Notes: generated by a model from the sequence alone, not told the origin. DNA of 64,000 bases from DATJPR01 sp963811705 (GCA_963811705.1 CAWESL010000008.1:124001-188000); one strand, 5' to 3'; positions 8,555 through 19,696 are shown, counted from the stretch's first letter. Made by a program: numbers and translations.

Positions 8555-9961
8555 ATGGAGATCGAATTCCAGGGGGCTGCGCGTACCGTCACCGGTTCCA
8601 TGCATGTGATCCACGTCGGCAACCGGCGCGTCCTTCTTGACTGTGGACTGTTCCAGGGGCACCGGGACGAGGCGCGAAAAATCAATAGCGCATTTCCGTT
8701 CGCCGTCGATTCAATCGATGCCGTCGTCATCTCGCACGCGCACATTGACCACACCGGCAATCTGCCCGGCTTTGTCAGACAGGGATACCGGGGTCCGGTA
8801 TTCTGTACGCAGGCAACGAAGGATCTTCTCGGCGTGATGCTTCGCGACAGTGCATTCATCCAGGAACGGGACGCTGAATTCATCAACAAGAAGCACCGGA
8901 AGAAATGGTTGCCGCCGGTGACGCCTCTCTACACGCGTGAGGATGTCGAGGAGACCCTGCCGCTGCTTCGGGGATGCAATTACGGAGCGGCATTCGACGT
9001 GACCGACGGTGTCTCTTGCCGCTATGAAGATGCGGGGCACATTCTCGGATCGGCATCACTGATGCTGACGCTGCGCGAACAAGGTGTGCAGACCCGGCTT
9101 GCCTTTACCGGCGACCTGGGAAGGAACGGGCTGCCGATCCTTCGCGATCCGGTGTTCGTCGGCGATGATGCCGATGTGCTCCTCACGGAGAGCACCTACG
9201 GGGGACGGTTCCATGCCCCCGTGCAGGATATGCAAGCCCAGCTTCTCGATCCGATTCTCCGCGCCGTCGAACGGCGGGGAAAGATCATCATCCCGGGATT
9301 TTCCGTCGGACGGACGCAGGAGATCGTGTATATGCTGCACAACCTCAGCGTTCAAGGAAAGATCCCGTACCTTCCGGTGTTCGTCGACAGCCCGCTCTCG
9401 GTGAACGTGACGGATGTGTTTCGGAAGCACCCGGAATGTTTTGACGAAGAGACCCTCGCCATCCTCCACTCTCCAACAAATAATGACCCCTTCGGGTTCG
9501 AACGGTTGACCTACATCCGCGATGTCGAGCATTCCAAAGAGCTCAACGACCGGCCCGGGCCATTCATCGTCATCGCGGCATCAGGCATGTGCGACAACGG
9601 GCGCGTCGTGCATCACCTGGCGAACAGTGTCGAAGACCCCCGGAACATGGTGATCATCGCGGGATACCAGGCGGAGAACACTCTCGGCAAGAAGCTCGTC
9701 ATGAAACAGCCGGTGGTGAACATTTTCGGGGAGCCCCACGAACTCCGCGCGGAGGTTGTCGTGCTGAATTCCTTCAGCGGTCACGCCGACAGAAATGAAC
9801 TGCTCGGGTACATCGGAAAGTTCGACAAGAGGAAACTGAAGAAGATCTTTGTTGTTCACGGCGACCCCGACCAGTCGGAGAAACTGGCCGGCGGCCTCCA
9901 GAACCTCGGTTTCGGAGAAGTGCATGTGCCCTCCCGCGGCGACCGGGCAGCGATCCATTGA
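8555..9961 (+). CDS. MBL-fold beta-CASP exonuclease (RNA-processing type)
   Basis: The protein has 468 residues from the ATG at 8555; a longer frame from 8486 runs inside the previous gene. The metallo-beta-lactamase metal motif is H61-A-H63-I-D65-H66, followed by G-H-I-L-G-S-A, then T-G-D-L-G. The beta-CASP segment and the C-terminal S-G-M-C-D-N-G-R, F-S-G-H-A-D and H-G-D-P motifs are all present. This is the layout of YSH1/CPSF-like bacterial RNA exonucleases that bind two zinc ions in the cytoplasm. It is complete in length and motifs. The substrate is not known, and the gene sits between two envelope protein genes. Confidence 0.88.
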   Translation: MEIEFQGAARTVTGSMHVIHVGNRRVLLDCGLFQGHRDEARKINSAFPFAVDSIDAVVISHAHIDHTGNLPGFVRQGYRGPVFCTQATKDLLGVMLRDSAFIQERDAEFINKKHRKKWLPPVTPLYTREDVEETLPLLRGCNYGAAFDVTDGVSCRYEDAGHILGSASLMLTLREQGVQTRLAFTGDLGRNGLPILRDPVFVGDDADVLLTESTYGGRFHAPVQDMQAQLLDPILRAVERRGKIIIPGFSVGRTQEIVYMLHNLSVQGKIPYLPVFVDSPLSVNVTDVFRKHPECFDEETLAILHSPTNNDPFGFERLTYIRDVEHSKELNDRPGPFIVIAASGMCDNGRVVHHLANSVEDPRNMVIIAGYQAENTLGKKLVMKQPVVNIFGEPHELRAEVVVLNSFSGHADRNELLGYIGKFDKRKLKKIFVVHGDPDQSEKLAGGLQNLGFGEVHVPSRGDRAAIH

Positions 9962-9977
9962 GCACCCGCTCATCCGG

Positions 9978-11876
9978 ATGCTGACCATTGTATCGTGTCT
10001 CGGCGTGATCGGGTGGTCCGCGCGTTCCCAGGATTATTCCCGCCCGGAGACATCGCCGCTTCCCTCGACCGCCGACTCCCTTCTCCCGAGAAATTCTGCG
10101 GGCGTCGTCCTCGACCGCAATCTCGATATCTTCACATGGAATGGCAGGCTCTTTATCGACACCGCCGTTGCGGGGATTCGGACCAATATCCGGGAACAGT
10201 ATGGAGCGACGGTTGTGCAGCTTGCTTCCGACCCAACGCGCAGTCTCCAGAGCAATCAACAGCAGGCAACGGTGTCGCTGGCCGTTCCCATCGCAGGCCC
10301 CCTTTCGGCAACGGGGCAATGGAATTCCTTTGTCTTCACCGACAGTCGCGGCATCGGTCTGAGCCAGGCCTCAATGCACTCGACGCTGGCGGGCCTCACC
10401 TATGCTCCGATTCCGGCACTGGACATCGCTCCCTCGGCAGGGTATCGATGGGACAATCAATCGGGGTTTCGCGATCGCGGGCCGTCGTATCAACTCCTCG
10501 CGACCCTGCACCCCATCGACGAAGACGGCTATCTCGTCCGGGCGTTCGGACAACTCCACGTCGACCGGCTCGAGCCTCGTCGACTTGTGGACAACAACCT
10601 TCAGGCGGGGGTCGAGAAATCTTTCGGATCCTATTCGAACGACAGTCTCGAGGTCGCGGTGTATCAATTGCGCCGTGAATTCTATGCACCCGATTCCAGC
10701 ATTGAGAGCAGACAGGAAACCTACGTCCAGTTCTCGAACCTCCTCACATACAATTTCACGCCGACCGTCCGGGCGATGGCGTACATCGGCGTGACCTCAC
10801 ACCGGCTCGATAAATTGCTCCTCTACGGAGAGGGCCTCCGGCCGCACGACGCTTTCGACAGTCGTGTCGACGAATTCCACCTGGACACCTACATCGAGGG
10901 AGCGTGGCGTCCCACGAACGGCAGGGGCTTCGCCTCTTTCCGGTTCGGGCACTACGAACGGGACGAACTGCACGGCGTGCTGACGGCCCCCGAACAAACA
11001 ACGGGACCTCTACTCTCTGACCGGACCCAGCAGGAAGAATCAAAGAACAACCTGGCAAGCCAGAACGAACTCTCGACGCATATTTACGTTCCGCTCACCT
11101 GGTCCGACGAAATCTCCTTGAATGGAAGAGCCAGCCTGCTGCGTTACGATACCCCGAGCAATCTCAACGATGAGGACCGGGATGAACTGCTGGTGACGGC
11201 CTCTCTTGCGACACTCCACCGGATTTCCCCCCTGTTTACCCTGGGGGTGACGCTCGAAGGCACCGTGAGCCATCTCGTCTACCTTTTGTCGGACCGGAGC
11301 GCCAACAACAACATCAACAGGGTCTTGCGCCTGACGCCGATCATGCAGTATCGCCCCGCCTGGTTTTTGAGAACGGCGAACGGTTTCGAGGTTCTCGCAA
11401 GTTACACCGTCTATGATTTCGATCAACCTGCTTCGCCCGTTCAGAGCTACACTTACCGCCAGTTCGGCTGGCTCGATTCCACGAGTCTCGAACTTACACA
11501 TCGCATTGGCCTTGATTTTTTCGCCTATTTGAAGCTATATGAACGCGGGCAATTGAACTGGGACCAGTTCACTGAGCGGTTGGAGAACTCGTATGCCGAC
11601 AAGACCTTTTCCGGGCAGGCGCGGTTCCGACCCCTCCCTTCCCTGTTGCTTGCTATCGGGCTGCGTTTCTTTTCGCAGGTGCGCTATGCCTACGACGAGA
11701 ACGGAAAGTCCGTGGATTCATATACGCGCAGCATAGGCCCGACCTGCGCGGTCCTGTGGTCTCCCGGTCCGCACAGTCTGATCGACCTGCATGGATGGTA
11801 CGAAAACCGGAGACAGACGGACGGGTCGATCCGGAGTCTGCCGTCGCTTACGCTCTCTCTTCTCTATAATTTCTAG
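9978..11876 (+). CDS. Outer-membrane beta-barrel protein, unknown role
   Basis: The protein has 632 residues from the ATG at 9978, the first with a signal peptide (hydrophobic 1-15, then SARSQ). The rest alternates polar and hydrophobic residues with many aromatic ends and ends in L-L-Y-N-F, a typical C-terminal strand of an outer-membrane barrel. Recurrent motifs such as Y-V-Q-F-S-N-L-L-T-Y-N-F support this. There is no plug domain or TonB box. The 16-bp gap to the nuclease gene and the 10-bp gap to the kinase gene suggest one transcript. The specific function is not recognised. Confidence 0.65.
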   Translation: MLTIVSCLGVIGWSARSQDYSRPETSPLPSTADSLLPRNSAGVVLDRNLDIFTWNGRLFIDTAVAGIRTNIREQYGATVVQLASDPTRSLQSNQQQATVSLAVPIAGPLSATGQWNSFVFTDSRGIGLSQASMHSTLAGLTYAPIPALDIAPSAGYRWDNQSGFRDRGPSYQLLATLHPIDEDGYLVRAFGQLHVDRLEPRRLVDNNLQAGVEKSFGSYSNDSLEVAVYQLRREFYAPDSSIESRQETYVQFSNLLTYNFTPTVRAMAYIGVTSHRLDKLLLYGEGLRPHDAFDSRVDEFHLDTYIEGAWRPTNGRGFASFRFGHYERDELHGVLTAPEQTTGPLLSDRTQQEESKNNLASQNELSTHIYVPLTWSDEISLNGRASLLRYDTPSNLNDEDRDELLVTASLATLHRISPLFTLGVTLEGTVSHLVYLLSDRSANNNINRVLRLTPIMQYRPAWFLRTANGFEVLASYTVYDFDQPASPVQSYTYRQFGWLDSTSLELTHRIGLDFFAYLKLYERGQLNWDQFTERLENSYADKTFSGQARFRPLPSLLLAIGLRFFSQVRYAYDENGKSVDSYTRSIGPTCAVLWSPGPHSLIDLHGWYENRRQTDGSIRSLPSLTLSLLYNF

Positions 11877-11886
11877 AAGGCTTTCC

Positions 11887-12312
11887 GTGAAAGCTTCGCA
11901 GCCGGTGTACAGGATATCGCTTTCCAGCTCTCCGAAGAACATCGGAAAGGTGGAGAACTTTTTGAAGAAGGTGAACCAAGCCGTCCACCTCGATGAAATC
12001 CAGATGCATAAGTTGATGGTCTCCCTGACGGAGGCCGTCAACAATGCCATCGTTCACGGAAATAAGTCGGATGAGAAAAAGAAGGTTGCGATCGTCTGTG
12101 AGATTCTTCCCGGATGGCTCCTCTTTCTTATCACGGATGAGGGCGGCGGGTTCAATGCGGAGAAGGTGAAGAATCCGTTGTCCAAGAGAAACCTGATGAA
12201 GGAGAGCGGTCGCGGGATCTTCCTGATGCGAACCCTGATGGACAAAGTGGAATTTGAGTCGTTGAATAAGGGGATGCAGGTGCGTCTCTGGCTCGACACG
12301 GGGAAACGGTGA
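11887..12312 (+). CDS. RsbW-like anti-sigma factor serine kinase (HATPase)
   Basis: The protein has 141 residues from a GTG at 11887 that has AGAAGG eight bases upstream; the frame before it lies inside the barrel gene. It is a single GHKL ATPase domain with the N box around E49-A-V-N-N-A54, the D84-E-G-G-G-F G1 box and the G108-R-G-I-F-L-M G2 box. This is the compact form found in SpoIIAB/RsbW-type kinases that bind a sigma factor and phosphorylate an anti-sigma-factor antagonist. No sigma factor or STAS partner is encoded in the window, so it is an orphan here. Its stop faces that of the next gene at a distance of 4 bp. Confidence 0.8.
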   Translation: MKASQPVYRISLSSSPKNIGKVENFLKKVNQAVHLDEIQMHKLMVSLTEAVNNAIVHGNKSDEKKKVAIVCEILPGWLLFLITDEGGGFNAEKVKNPLSKRNLMKESGRGIFLMRTLMDKVEFESLNKGMQVRLWLDTGKR

Positions 12313-12316
12313 GCGC

Positions 12317-13063
12317 TCAAAGCCCCGCGATCTGCGCGGTCGTCAGGATACGGTAGATGCCGTTCCTCGAAGAAGACGACGCCTCAATGATCGCTGCGAA
12401 CACAGGTGGTGACTGTGCAATCCAGAAGGAATAGCCGACCGTTGGACCCGAGAGATCGACCCGTTGGGTCTGAAATACAAAGTTGACCCCGCCGATCAGA
12501 ACAGAAAAGTACGTCCCCTCCGTTGTGATGCTCCCGAAGACCGACCCTGTCGTGTCCGCGTAGCCCGCGGTCCAGGATGTCGAATTCCCCGAAAGCGGGG
12601 CGATCAGATCCCACTCGGGTCCCACCGCAGCAGTCCCGTACCGCTGCCCCAGCGATGACAAGAGACCGAACTGCCAGAGGTCGCCAGAAGAGGTCTGCGA
12701 AAGATACGCGGTATCCGCGCGAAACGGCTGGCCGGCGATGGCGATGCTGTCAACCATGATGGCGACGCCCACTCGACCCTGGAACTGCACGCCGGTCGAG
12801 ATCACCCGCCGCAGGCTCACGCATTTGCTGGAAGGAATCGTGTACCCGTTGCTGTCCAGGGCCCACGTGTCGAACCACATGCGGTCGCCCACGGTCCAGC
12901 GAAAGGCGGTCGGCGGCTGTACGATGGGCGGAGAAACGGGGGGATTTTCCCGACAGCCGGGCGTACCAAGGGCGATGAGAAATGACAGCACACCGCCGGA
13001 GAACATTCCCGGGAGGAATGTTCTCCGCATGATGGTGTGCGACGGACCGCTCCAACAACTCAC
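12317..13063 (-). CDS. Hypothetical lipoprotein
   Basis: The protein has up to 248 residues. A GTG at 13063 overlaps the mdh stop codon and has GGAAAG upstream, so translation is probably coupled to mdh. An ATG at 13030 gives a shorter 237-residue form but has no ribosome site and lies in a strong hairpin. The N-terminus has a hydrophobic stretch ending in L-G-T-P-G-C, an imperfect lipobox, then a Pro-rich linker (ENPPVSPPIVQPP). The rest is a beta-rich domain with no family I recognise. Export and lipid anchoring are likely. Confidence 0.6.
   Translation of the reverse strand: MSCWSGPSHTIMRRTFLPGMFSGGVLSFLIALGTPGCRENPPVSPPIVQPPTAFRWTVGDRMWFDTWALDSNGYTIPSSKCVSLRRVISTGVQFQGRVGVAIMVDSIAIAGQPFRADTAYLSQTSSGDLWQFGLLSSLGQRYGTAAVGPEWDLIAPLSGNSTSWTAGYADTTGSVFGSITTEGTYFSVLIGGVNFVFQTQRVDLSGPTVGYSFWIAQSPPVFAAIIEASSSSRNGIYRILTTAQIAGL
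12998..13026. repeat. 29-bp palindrome at the lipoprotein start
   Basis: GGAGAACATTCC, five bases, then its exact complement GGAATGTTCTCC. Outer arms CACACC (12991-12996) and GGTGTG (13034-13039) extend the structure. It covers the codons just after the ATG at 13030 of the lipoprotein. Confidence 0.7.
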
Positions 13064-13983
13064 AATGCCAGCTTTCCGATCGATTGCTTGACGTCGTTCG
13101 CCGACTTCGCCAACGCCGCCTGCTCGTCAGGGTTGAGTTTGATCTGCACGATGTCCTCGACCCCGTGCGACCCGAGCTTCACCGGAACACCCACCACCGT
13201 ATCGTTCATGCCGTACTCCCCCTGCAGGTAGACCGCACAGGGGAGAATGCGCCGCTTGTTCTTTACGATGGATTCGACCATCGCGACCGTGGCGGATGAC
13301 GGTGCGTAATAGGCGCTTCCGGTCTTCAAGTAATTGACGATCTCGATTCCACCGTCGCGCGTGCGCTTGACGAGCCGGTCGACGGTCTCTTTGCTCATCA
13401 ACTCGGTGATCGGAATGCCGGCGACAGTCGAGTATCGTGGAAGGGGGACCATGGAGTCGCCGTGGCCCCCCAGGACGAACGCATTGACGTCCTCGATGGA
13501 CACTTTCAACTCTTCCGCGATGAACGAGCGGAATCGCGCGGAGTCCAGGACCCCGGCCATGCCGATGACCCGTTTCCGATCAAAGCCGCTGACCTTCAGG
13601 GCAACATACGCCATCACATCCAGGGGGTTGGAGACCACGATGAGAATCGCGTTGGGCGAAGCGGCAACGCTCGAGGCCGTGCAACTCTTCACGATACCGC
13701 TGTTGGTATTCATGAGATCATCGCGGCTCATCCCCGGTTTGCGGGCGATCCCCGCCGTGATGACGACGATATCGGAGCCGGCGGTCGCTTCATAGCCGTT
13801 GCTCCCGACCACCTTCACGTCGGTTTTTTCCACCGGCGTTGCCTCATACATATCCAGCGCCTTCCCCTGGGGAATGCCCTCCAGGACATCAACGAGGACG
13901 ACTTCGTTGGCAAGCTGCTTGTCCACAATGCGCTGGGCAGTCGTTGCCCCGACATTTCCTGCACCGATGACGGTGATTTTCAT
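13060..13983 (-). CDS. mdh: Malate dehydrogenase, LDH-like type
   Basis: This 307-residue enzyme interconverts malate and oxaloacetate with NAD in the TCA cycle. The NAD-binding loop is G7-A-G-N-V-G12. The substrate loop reads A-G-I-A-R81-K-P-G-M-S-R87, with Arg81 in place of the lactate-specific Gln, so it is malate specific. The catalytic pair is D147 and H174 within G-G-H-G-D-S, and the substrate Arg is R150. Length and motifs fit the MDH type 3 group common in Chlorobi and Bacteroidota. The lipoprotein gene overlaps its stop by four bases. A terminator for rplU-rpmA lies just upstream, so mdh should have its own promoter. Confidence 0.95.
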   Translation of the reverse strand: MKITVIGAGNVGATTAQRIVDKQLANEVVLVDVLEGIPQGKALDMYEATPVEKTDVKVVGSNGYEATAGSDIVVITAGIARKPGMSRDDLMNTNSGIVKSCTASSVAASPNAILIVVSNPLDVMAYVALKVSGFDRKRVIGMAGVLDSARFRSFIAEELKVSIEDVNAFVLGGHGDSMVPLPRYSTVAGIPITELMSKETVDRLVKRTRDGGIEIVNYLKTGSAYYAPSSATVAMVESIVKNKRRILPCAVYLQGEYGMNDTVVGVPVKLGSHGVEDIVQIKLNPDEQAALAKSANDVKQSIGKLAL

Positions 13984-14023
13984 GATTGGTCTCCGGGTTG
14001 CTGAGAGGGGAAAGGAACGTTAT

Positions 14024-14060
14024 AAAAAAGAAAAAGTCCCGCCGGATGATCGACGGGACT
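14024..14060 (-). terminator. Intrinsic terminator of rplU-rpmA
   Basis: AGTCCCG (14035-14041) pairs with CGGGACT (14054-14060). On the minus strand the stem is followed by CTTTTTCTTTTTT. It lies 54 bp after the rpmA stop. Confidence 0.8.
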
Positions 14061-14114
14061 GGATTCACAGGTCAGCCTTGCGGAATCGTCCAACCGTTCC
14101 GGCCTTGACAGGCG

Positions 14115-14372
14115 CTACGCCTTCGGCACAATGCTGACGACTTTTCTCGACTTGCTGTATTTCTTGAAATGGACGAAGCCTTCGGCTTTTGCGAACAGGG
14201 TGTCGTCGCCGCCGATGCCGACGTTCGTCCCCGGTTCGAACCGCGTGCCACGTTGCCGGACGATAATGCTTCCTGCGCTCACGAGTTCGCCGCCGAAGCG
14301 TTTTACCCCGAGCCTCTGCGCGTTGCTGTCGCGTCCGTTGCGTGAGCTACCGACACCTTTTTTGTGCGCCAT
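14115..14372 (-). CDS. rpmA: 50S ribosomal protein L27
   Basis: This 85-residue protein starts MAHKKGVGSSRNGRDS, the diagnostic L27 N-terminus that reaches toward the peptidyl transferase centre. It continues with R-Q-R-G-T-R-F-x-P-G-x-N-V-G and G-D-D-T-L-F-A. There is no N-terminal extension of the Firmicutes type that needs cleavage. It follows rplU by 11 bp, and the pair is followed by an intrinsic terminator. Confidence 0.97.
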   Translation of the reverse strand: MAHKKGVGSSRNGRDSNAQRLGVKRFGGELVSAGSIIVRQRGTRFEPGTNVGIGGDDTLFAKAEGFVHFKKYSKSRKVVSIVPKA

Positions 14373-14383
14373 TGAAGAACTCC

Positions 14384-14695
14384 CTACACGGCAATGTTCG
14401 TAATCTGCACCTTCGTATACGACTGACGGTGCCCCCGCTTGACGCGGTATCCTTTTCGCTTCTTCTTCTTGAAGACGATGACCTTTTCCCCACGGACGAC
14501 GTCGAGCACTCGAGCCTCGACAGCGGCTCCAGGAACGGTGGGATGGCCGACTTTCACGCCCTGTTCCCCTTCCACCAGAAGCACCCGGTCGAATTTCACC
14601 GCTTCACCGGACTTCTGTTGAAGAGTAGGCACGAGCAGGCTCTGGTTCGGCGAGACTTTGAACTGTCTGCCGGAAATTTCCACTACGGCGTACAT
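14384..14695 (-). CDS. rplU: 50S ribosomal protein L21
   Basis: The protein has 103 residues from the ATG at 14695, preceded by GAGGG; the upstream in-frame extension has no support. It begins MYAVVEISGRQFKV, has V-L-L-V-E-G and ends with the G-H-R-Q-x-Y-T-x-V-x-I-x-x-I signature of L21, which binds 23S rRNA. A close-to-consensus promoter lies 51 bp upstream. It is co-transcribed with rpmA in the usual order. Confidence 0.96.
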   Translation of the reverse strand: MYAVVEISGRQFKVSPNQSLLVPTLQQKSGEAVKFDRVLLVEGEQGVKVGHPTVPGAAVEARVLDVVRGEKVIVFKKKKRKGYRVKRGHRQSYTKVQITNIAV

Positions 14696-14745
14696 TACGT
14701 AAACCCTCGTTTCGGGATGGTTGACGGAATCGTGCAAGGATTTTA

Positions 14746-14774
14746 AAGATAAGAACTATCCGGGGGAATGTCAA
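14746..14774 (-). promoter_or_regulatory. Sigma70-type promoter of rplU-rpmA
   Basis: On the minus strand TTGACA (14774-14769), a 17-base spacer, then TATCTT (14751-14746). The start codon follows about 50 bases later. Confidence 0.7.
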
Positions 14775-14813
14775 GGAGAGGGCACTGTTCAGGCGTATTC
14801 GCCCAATAGACGT

Positions 14814-14843
14814 TCCAGCCGGACCCGAAAAGGTCCGGCTGGA
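14814..14843. terminator. Strong hairpin after the FG-GAP gene
   Basis: A perfect 12-bp GC-rich stem, TCCAGCCGGACC / GGTCCGGCTGGA, with loop CGAAAA lies 35 bp past the stop of the minus-strand FG-GAP gene. There is no T run, so it may stop transcription weakly or protect the mRNA end. Confidence 0.5.
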
Positions 14844-14878
14844 CAGCATGTTCAGAGTATCCCGCGCAGGGAGGGCGC

Positions 14879-16792
14879 TCAGCGAACGAGCACCATTGCT
14901 TTTGTCGCACTGAATGCGCCGGCCTGGAGCCGACAGTAATAGACACCGCTGGCACATCTACTTGCATTCCACCGGAGCTGGTGCGTCCCTGCCTCCAACA
15001 TGCCGCTAACCAATGTCGTCACATCCTTCCCGAGGGAATCATAGATCTTCAACGATATGACCCCCGACCTTGGCAATGCGTATTCAATTGTGGTCGATGG
15101 GTTGAACGGGTTGGGGTAATTCTGTTTTAGACTGTACGATGTCGGGATGTTGGCCTTCGGGAGTGTCCCCGTTGTCGTGACAACGAATGACTTTTCGGGT
15201 GAGAAGTGTGACCCCGCGAATTGATTGTCGACGGCCTGAACGCTCCAATAGTAAGTCCCGGGAGGAAGATCCAGTACGTTCGCCGTAGTCTTTGCTCCCT
15301 GCGTCCCTGGCCTTGGAAGGCGGCGAAATCCCGACGCAGTATTTGAAAGCGGAGACACCACGTCAAACCCGCCCGGCGTCGTGCCAACCCGCAAGTTGTA
15401 GGTAAGAGCCTTTTGGTTGGTTTCTTTGTCAGTCGATGGCACCCACGAGAACGAGGCTCCGTTGGAATCGGGTTGAACGTCAAGACCCGTCGGAGTCGTT
15501 GGACAGGAATTGCTGTCCACAATGACCGTGTTCTTGTACAAAAGCGTTACCGGCCCCAGATCGTTTCCATAGGTCGGATGATCTCTCATGAGCGTCGCGC
15601 CGCTGACCAGGAGATCGAGTCGTCCATCATGATCGAAATCTCCCCAATTGAGGGATCCAAACCACGTGCCCGTCAATTGTGCGCCGATATCGGTGAACGT
15701 GAGATTGCCGTTGTTATGATAGATCTTTGTTTTCGGGTTCGCACCCGTGTAGAAATCGTCGCCACCAGAAATTGCGATGTCCAGGTAGCCGTCATTGTCA
15801 TAATCGCCGACGGCAACGGCACTGACGGAAACGGGTGTCAGACTCGCATTGATATCAGTGAACGTACCATCACCGTTGTTGTGATAGATTTTTGCTACGG
15901 GTCCGCCATAGCCGGCTCCAGTCACAACAAGATCCTGATAGCCATCATTATCCGCATCGAACCACTCAACCGCCCCCGAATTCACCGCGGCAAATTGCCC
16001 TCCACCGTTGACGGGGTTGTACACAGGATCGAACCCGATTACGCCGCGCGACATCGCATTGTGGTAGAGCGAAGTTTGGGTCCCACCATAGCCATATCCG
16101 CTGATGACAACATCGACAAATCCGTCGTTGTCGTAGTCGGCGAACGCAATCGAGCTCCCCCAGACGCCGGGGAACCCTACAGGCTCTTCGTAAAAATCCT
16201 TCTTGATGTTCCGGTAAAGTTTTGTTGCAAACGAACCGCCGAGATCGGGTGAACCGGAGACGAGCAAATCGAGATGGCCGTCATTATCAAAATCCACCCA
16301 TTTGACGGAGCCGCCATTGAGGTTCATGAGTGATGCATCTTTGTCAATGAATTGGCCGTGTTCATATTCATAAACCTTGGTTGCAACCTGCGTCCCGATT
16401 GTGTCCAATCGTCCTTCAATGGCGATGTCCATATTCCCGTCATTGTTGTAATCCCCCCAAGCCAGGCCGTTTTCTGAAATGACAGGAATAAGATTGGTTT
16501 CGGTCTTGAGGAATGTCGAGTCCGCATTTTCATAGATTCCCGATACCGGACCGTCCACGCTTTCTCCCGCGAGAAGAATGTCGAGCCTTCCGTCATCATT
16601 GAAGTCGAACCAAAGAGCGCTTCCGGCCACAACCCCGGGAAGCGCAACCTGCTGCGGTACCCACGCGATGCTGTCTTGCAGCGCATCACGTTTCATCATT
16701 TTTTGTTGTGCGGTTGCCGGGATGGCAAATGCCATTATCGTCGCCGAGACACCAACGACGAATACTCTGTTGTTCATCATGGTAGTATTCAT
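14879..16792 (-). CDS. Secreted FG-GAP/VCBS propeller protein with sorting tail
   Basis: The protein has 637 residues from the ATG at 16792, which has GGAGGA upstream. It has a signal peptide ending in ATAQQ (about 30). Seven repeats carry the calcium-binding D-x-D/N-x-D-G-x-x-D pattern (first two at about residues 63-71 and 114-122), enough for a seven-bladed propeller. A fibronectin-like domain (about 450-550) follows, then a C-terminal tail with NYPNPFNPST and a final G-V-Y-Y-C-R-L strand, as in type IX secretion cargo and its relatives in this group. Cell-surface or extracellular binding is likely; the ligand is unknown. There is no catalytic motif. Confidence 0.8.
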   Translation of the reverse strand: MNTTMMNNRVFVVGVSATIMAFAIPATAQQKMMKRDALQDSIAWVPQQVALPGVVAGSALWFDFNDDGRLDILLAGESVDGPVSGIYENADSTFLKTETNLIPVISENGLAWGDYNNDGNMDIAIEGRLDTIGTQVATKVYEYEHGQFIDKDASLMNLNGGSVKWVDFDNDGHLDLLVSGSPDLGGSFATKLYRNIKKDFYEEPVGFPGVWGSSIAFADYDNDGFVDVVISGYGYGGTQTSLYHNAMSRGVIGFDPVYNPVNGGGQFAAVNSGAVEWFDADNDGYQDLVVTGAGYGGPVAKIYHNNGDGTFTDINASLTPVSVSAVAVGDYDNDGYLDIAISGGDDFYTGANPKTKIYHNNGNLTFTDIGAQLTGTWFGSLNWGDFDHDGRLDLLVSGATLMRDHPTYGNDLGPVTLLYKNTVIVDSNSCPTTPTGLDVQPDSNGASFSWVPSTDKETNQKALTYNLRVGTTPGGFDVVSPLSNTASGFRRLPRPGTQGAKTTANVLDLPPGTYYWSVQAVDNQFAGSHFSPEKSFVVTTTGTLPKANIPTSYSLKQNYPNPFNPSTTIEYALPRSGVISLKIYDSLGKDVTTLVSGMLEAGTHQLRWNASRCASGVYYCRLQAGAFSATKAMVLVR

Positions 16793-17142
16793 CACAGTCC
16801 TCCGGATCACCACCTGTCTCAGCGGATGGATCCAAAACGTGCCCTCCTCACGGATCAAAACATCGAACGACCATTCGATGCCTTAGAGGCCTCCCTCAAC
16901 TTCTCTCTCGAGCTCTACCCTTTCTGAAATCTACTCGGAATTCATTTGAAGTTCAATGATCAGCTGTCACTGTCCCGGCATTATGACACACAAGAGATCC
17001 TTTTTGCCATTTTGGTTTGATTGTCATCACACAATCTTTCCATTACACACCGAGGAAGACAGATCGGTAAGTCGCAAGTGGTTGACGGGAATCGCGTTTG
17101 GGGTGAGCACTCGGAACAATGTGACTGCGGAGGAAGTTTTGA
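16793..17142. other. Intergenic region without recognised gene
   Basis: These 350 bp lie between the start of the FG-GAP gene and the stop of the metal ATPase gene, both on the minus strand. It is more AT-rich than its surroundings and probably holds the FG-GAP gene promoter. GATTGT-CATCAC-ACAATC near 17037-17054 is a small hairpin. No coding signal is seen. Confidence 0.5.
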
Positions 17143-19268
<2,126 letters not shown>

Positions 19269-19272
<4 letters not shown>

Positions 19273-19604
19273 TGCCGCTCCTGCACATGGCGGACGCCGA
19301 GCGAGATCAATTGCTCGATATGTGAATCGTCGAGCATGTAGTACGCCATTTTCCCCTCTTTCCTGTAGCGCACAAGCCGCATCGCCTTGAGAAGACGCAG
19401 CTGGTGCGAGACTGCGGACTCCGACATCCCTGCGACCGCGGCGATGTCACTCACGCACAGTTCGTGGTTTTCCAGCGCCAGGCAGATCTTCAATCGGGTC
19501 GGGTCGCCCAGGACCCGGAAGATCTCCCCCAGACTGCGCAGAATGGCTTCGCCGTGGATGGCCCGGCGGGCCTGCGTTGCTTCGACCTTGTCGACGTATT
19601 CCAT
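19269..19604 (-). CDS. ArsR/SmtB-family zinc-type metal-sensing repressor
   Basis: The protein has 111 residues from the ATG at 19604. An upstream TTG frame to 19643 would run through the operator and is rejected. The winged-helix core includes V-L-G-D-P-T-R-L-K-I (31-40) and the recognition helix S-E-S-A-V-S-H-Q-L (61-69). The last helix carries D93, H95, H106 and E109, with the spacing of the alpha-5 zinc site in CzrA/SmtB. C50 sits where the alpha-3 ELCxCD site begins, but the second Cys is Ser. Metal binding should release it from the upstream operator and switch on itself and the ATPase. Confidence 0.9.
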
Positions 19605-19622
19605 CGTCGCCCCGATTGAAAG

Positions 19623-19652
19623 ATCATATGAACAGTTGTTCAATTATATGAT
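19623..19652. promoter_or_regulatory. ArsR/SmtB-type operator with embedded -10 box
   Basis: The inner dyad TGAACA-GT-TGTTCA (19629-19642) is perfect and is extended by ATCATA on the left and TATGAT on the right. The ATATGAACA half-site is typical of SmtB/CzrA operators. TATAAT on the minus strand (19648-19643) lies inside it, so a bound repressor would block the promoter. Confidence 0.75.
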
Positions 19653-19696
19653 ACACAAAACCTCCGCAAAAGCAAGTGACGGGAACCCGCGATCCG

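Noticed and set aside
19605..19643. TTG start giving a longer ArsR protein
   Set aside because: It would put the operator and -10 box inside the coding region; the ATG at 19604 fits the family length.
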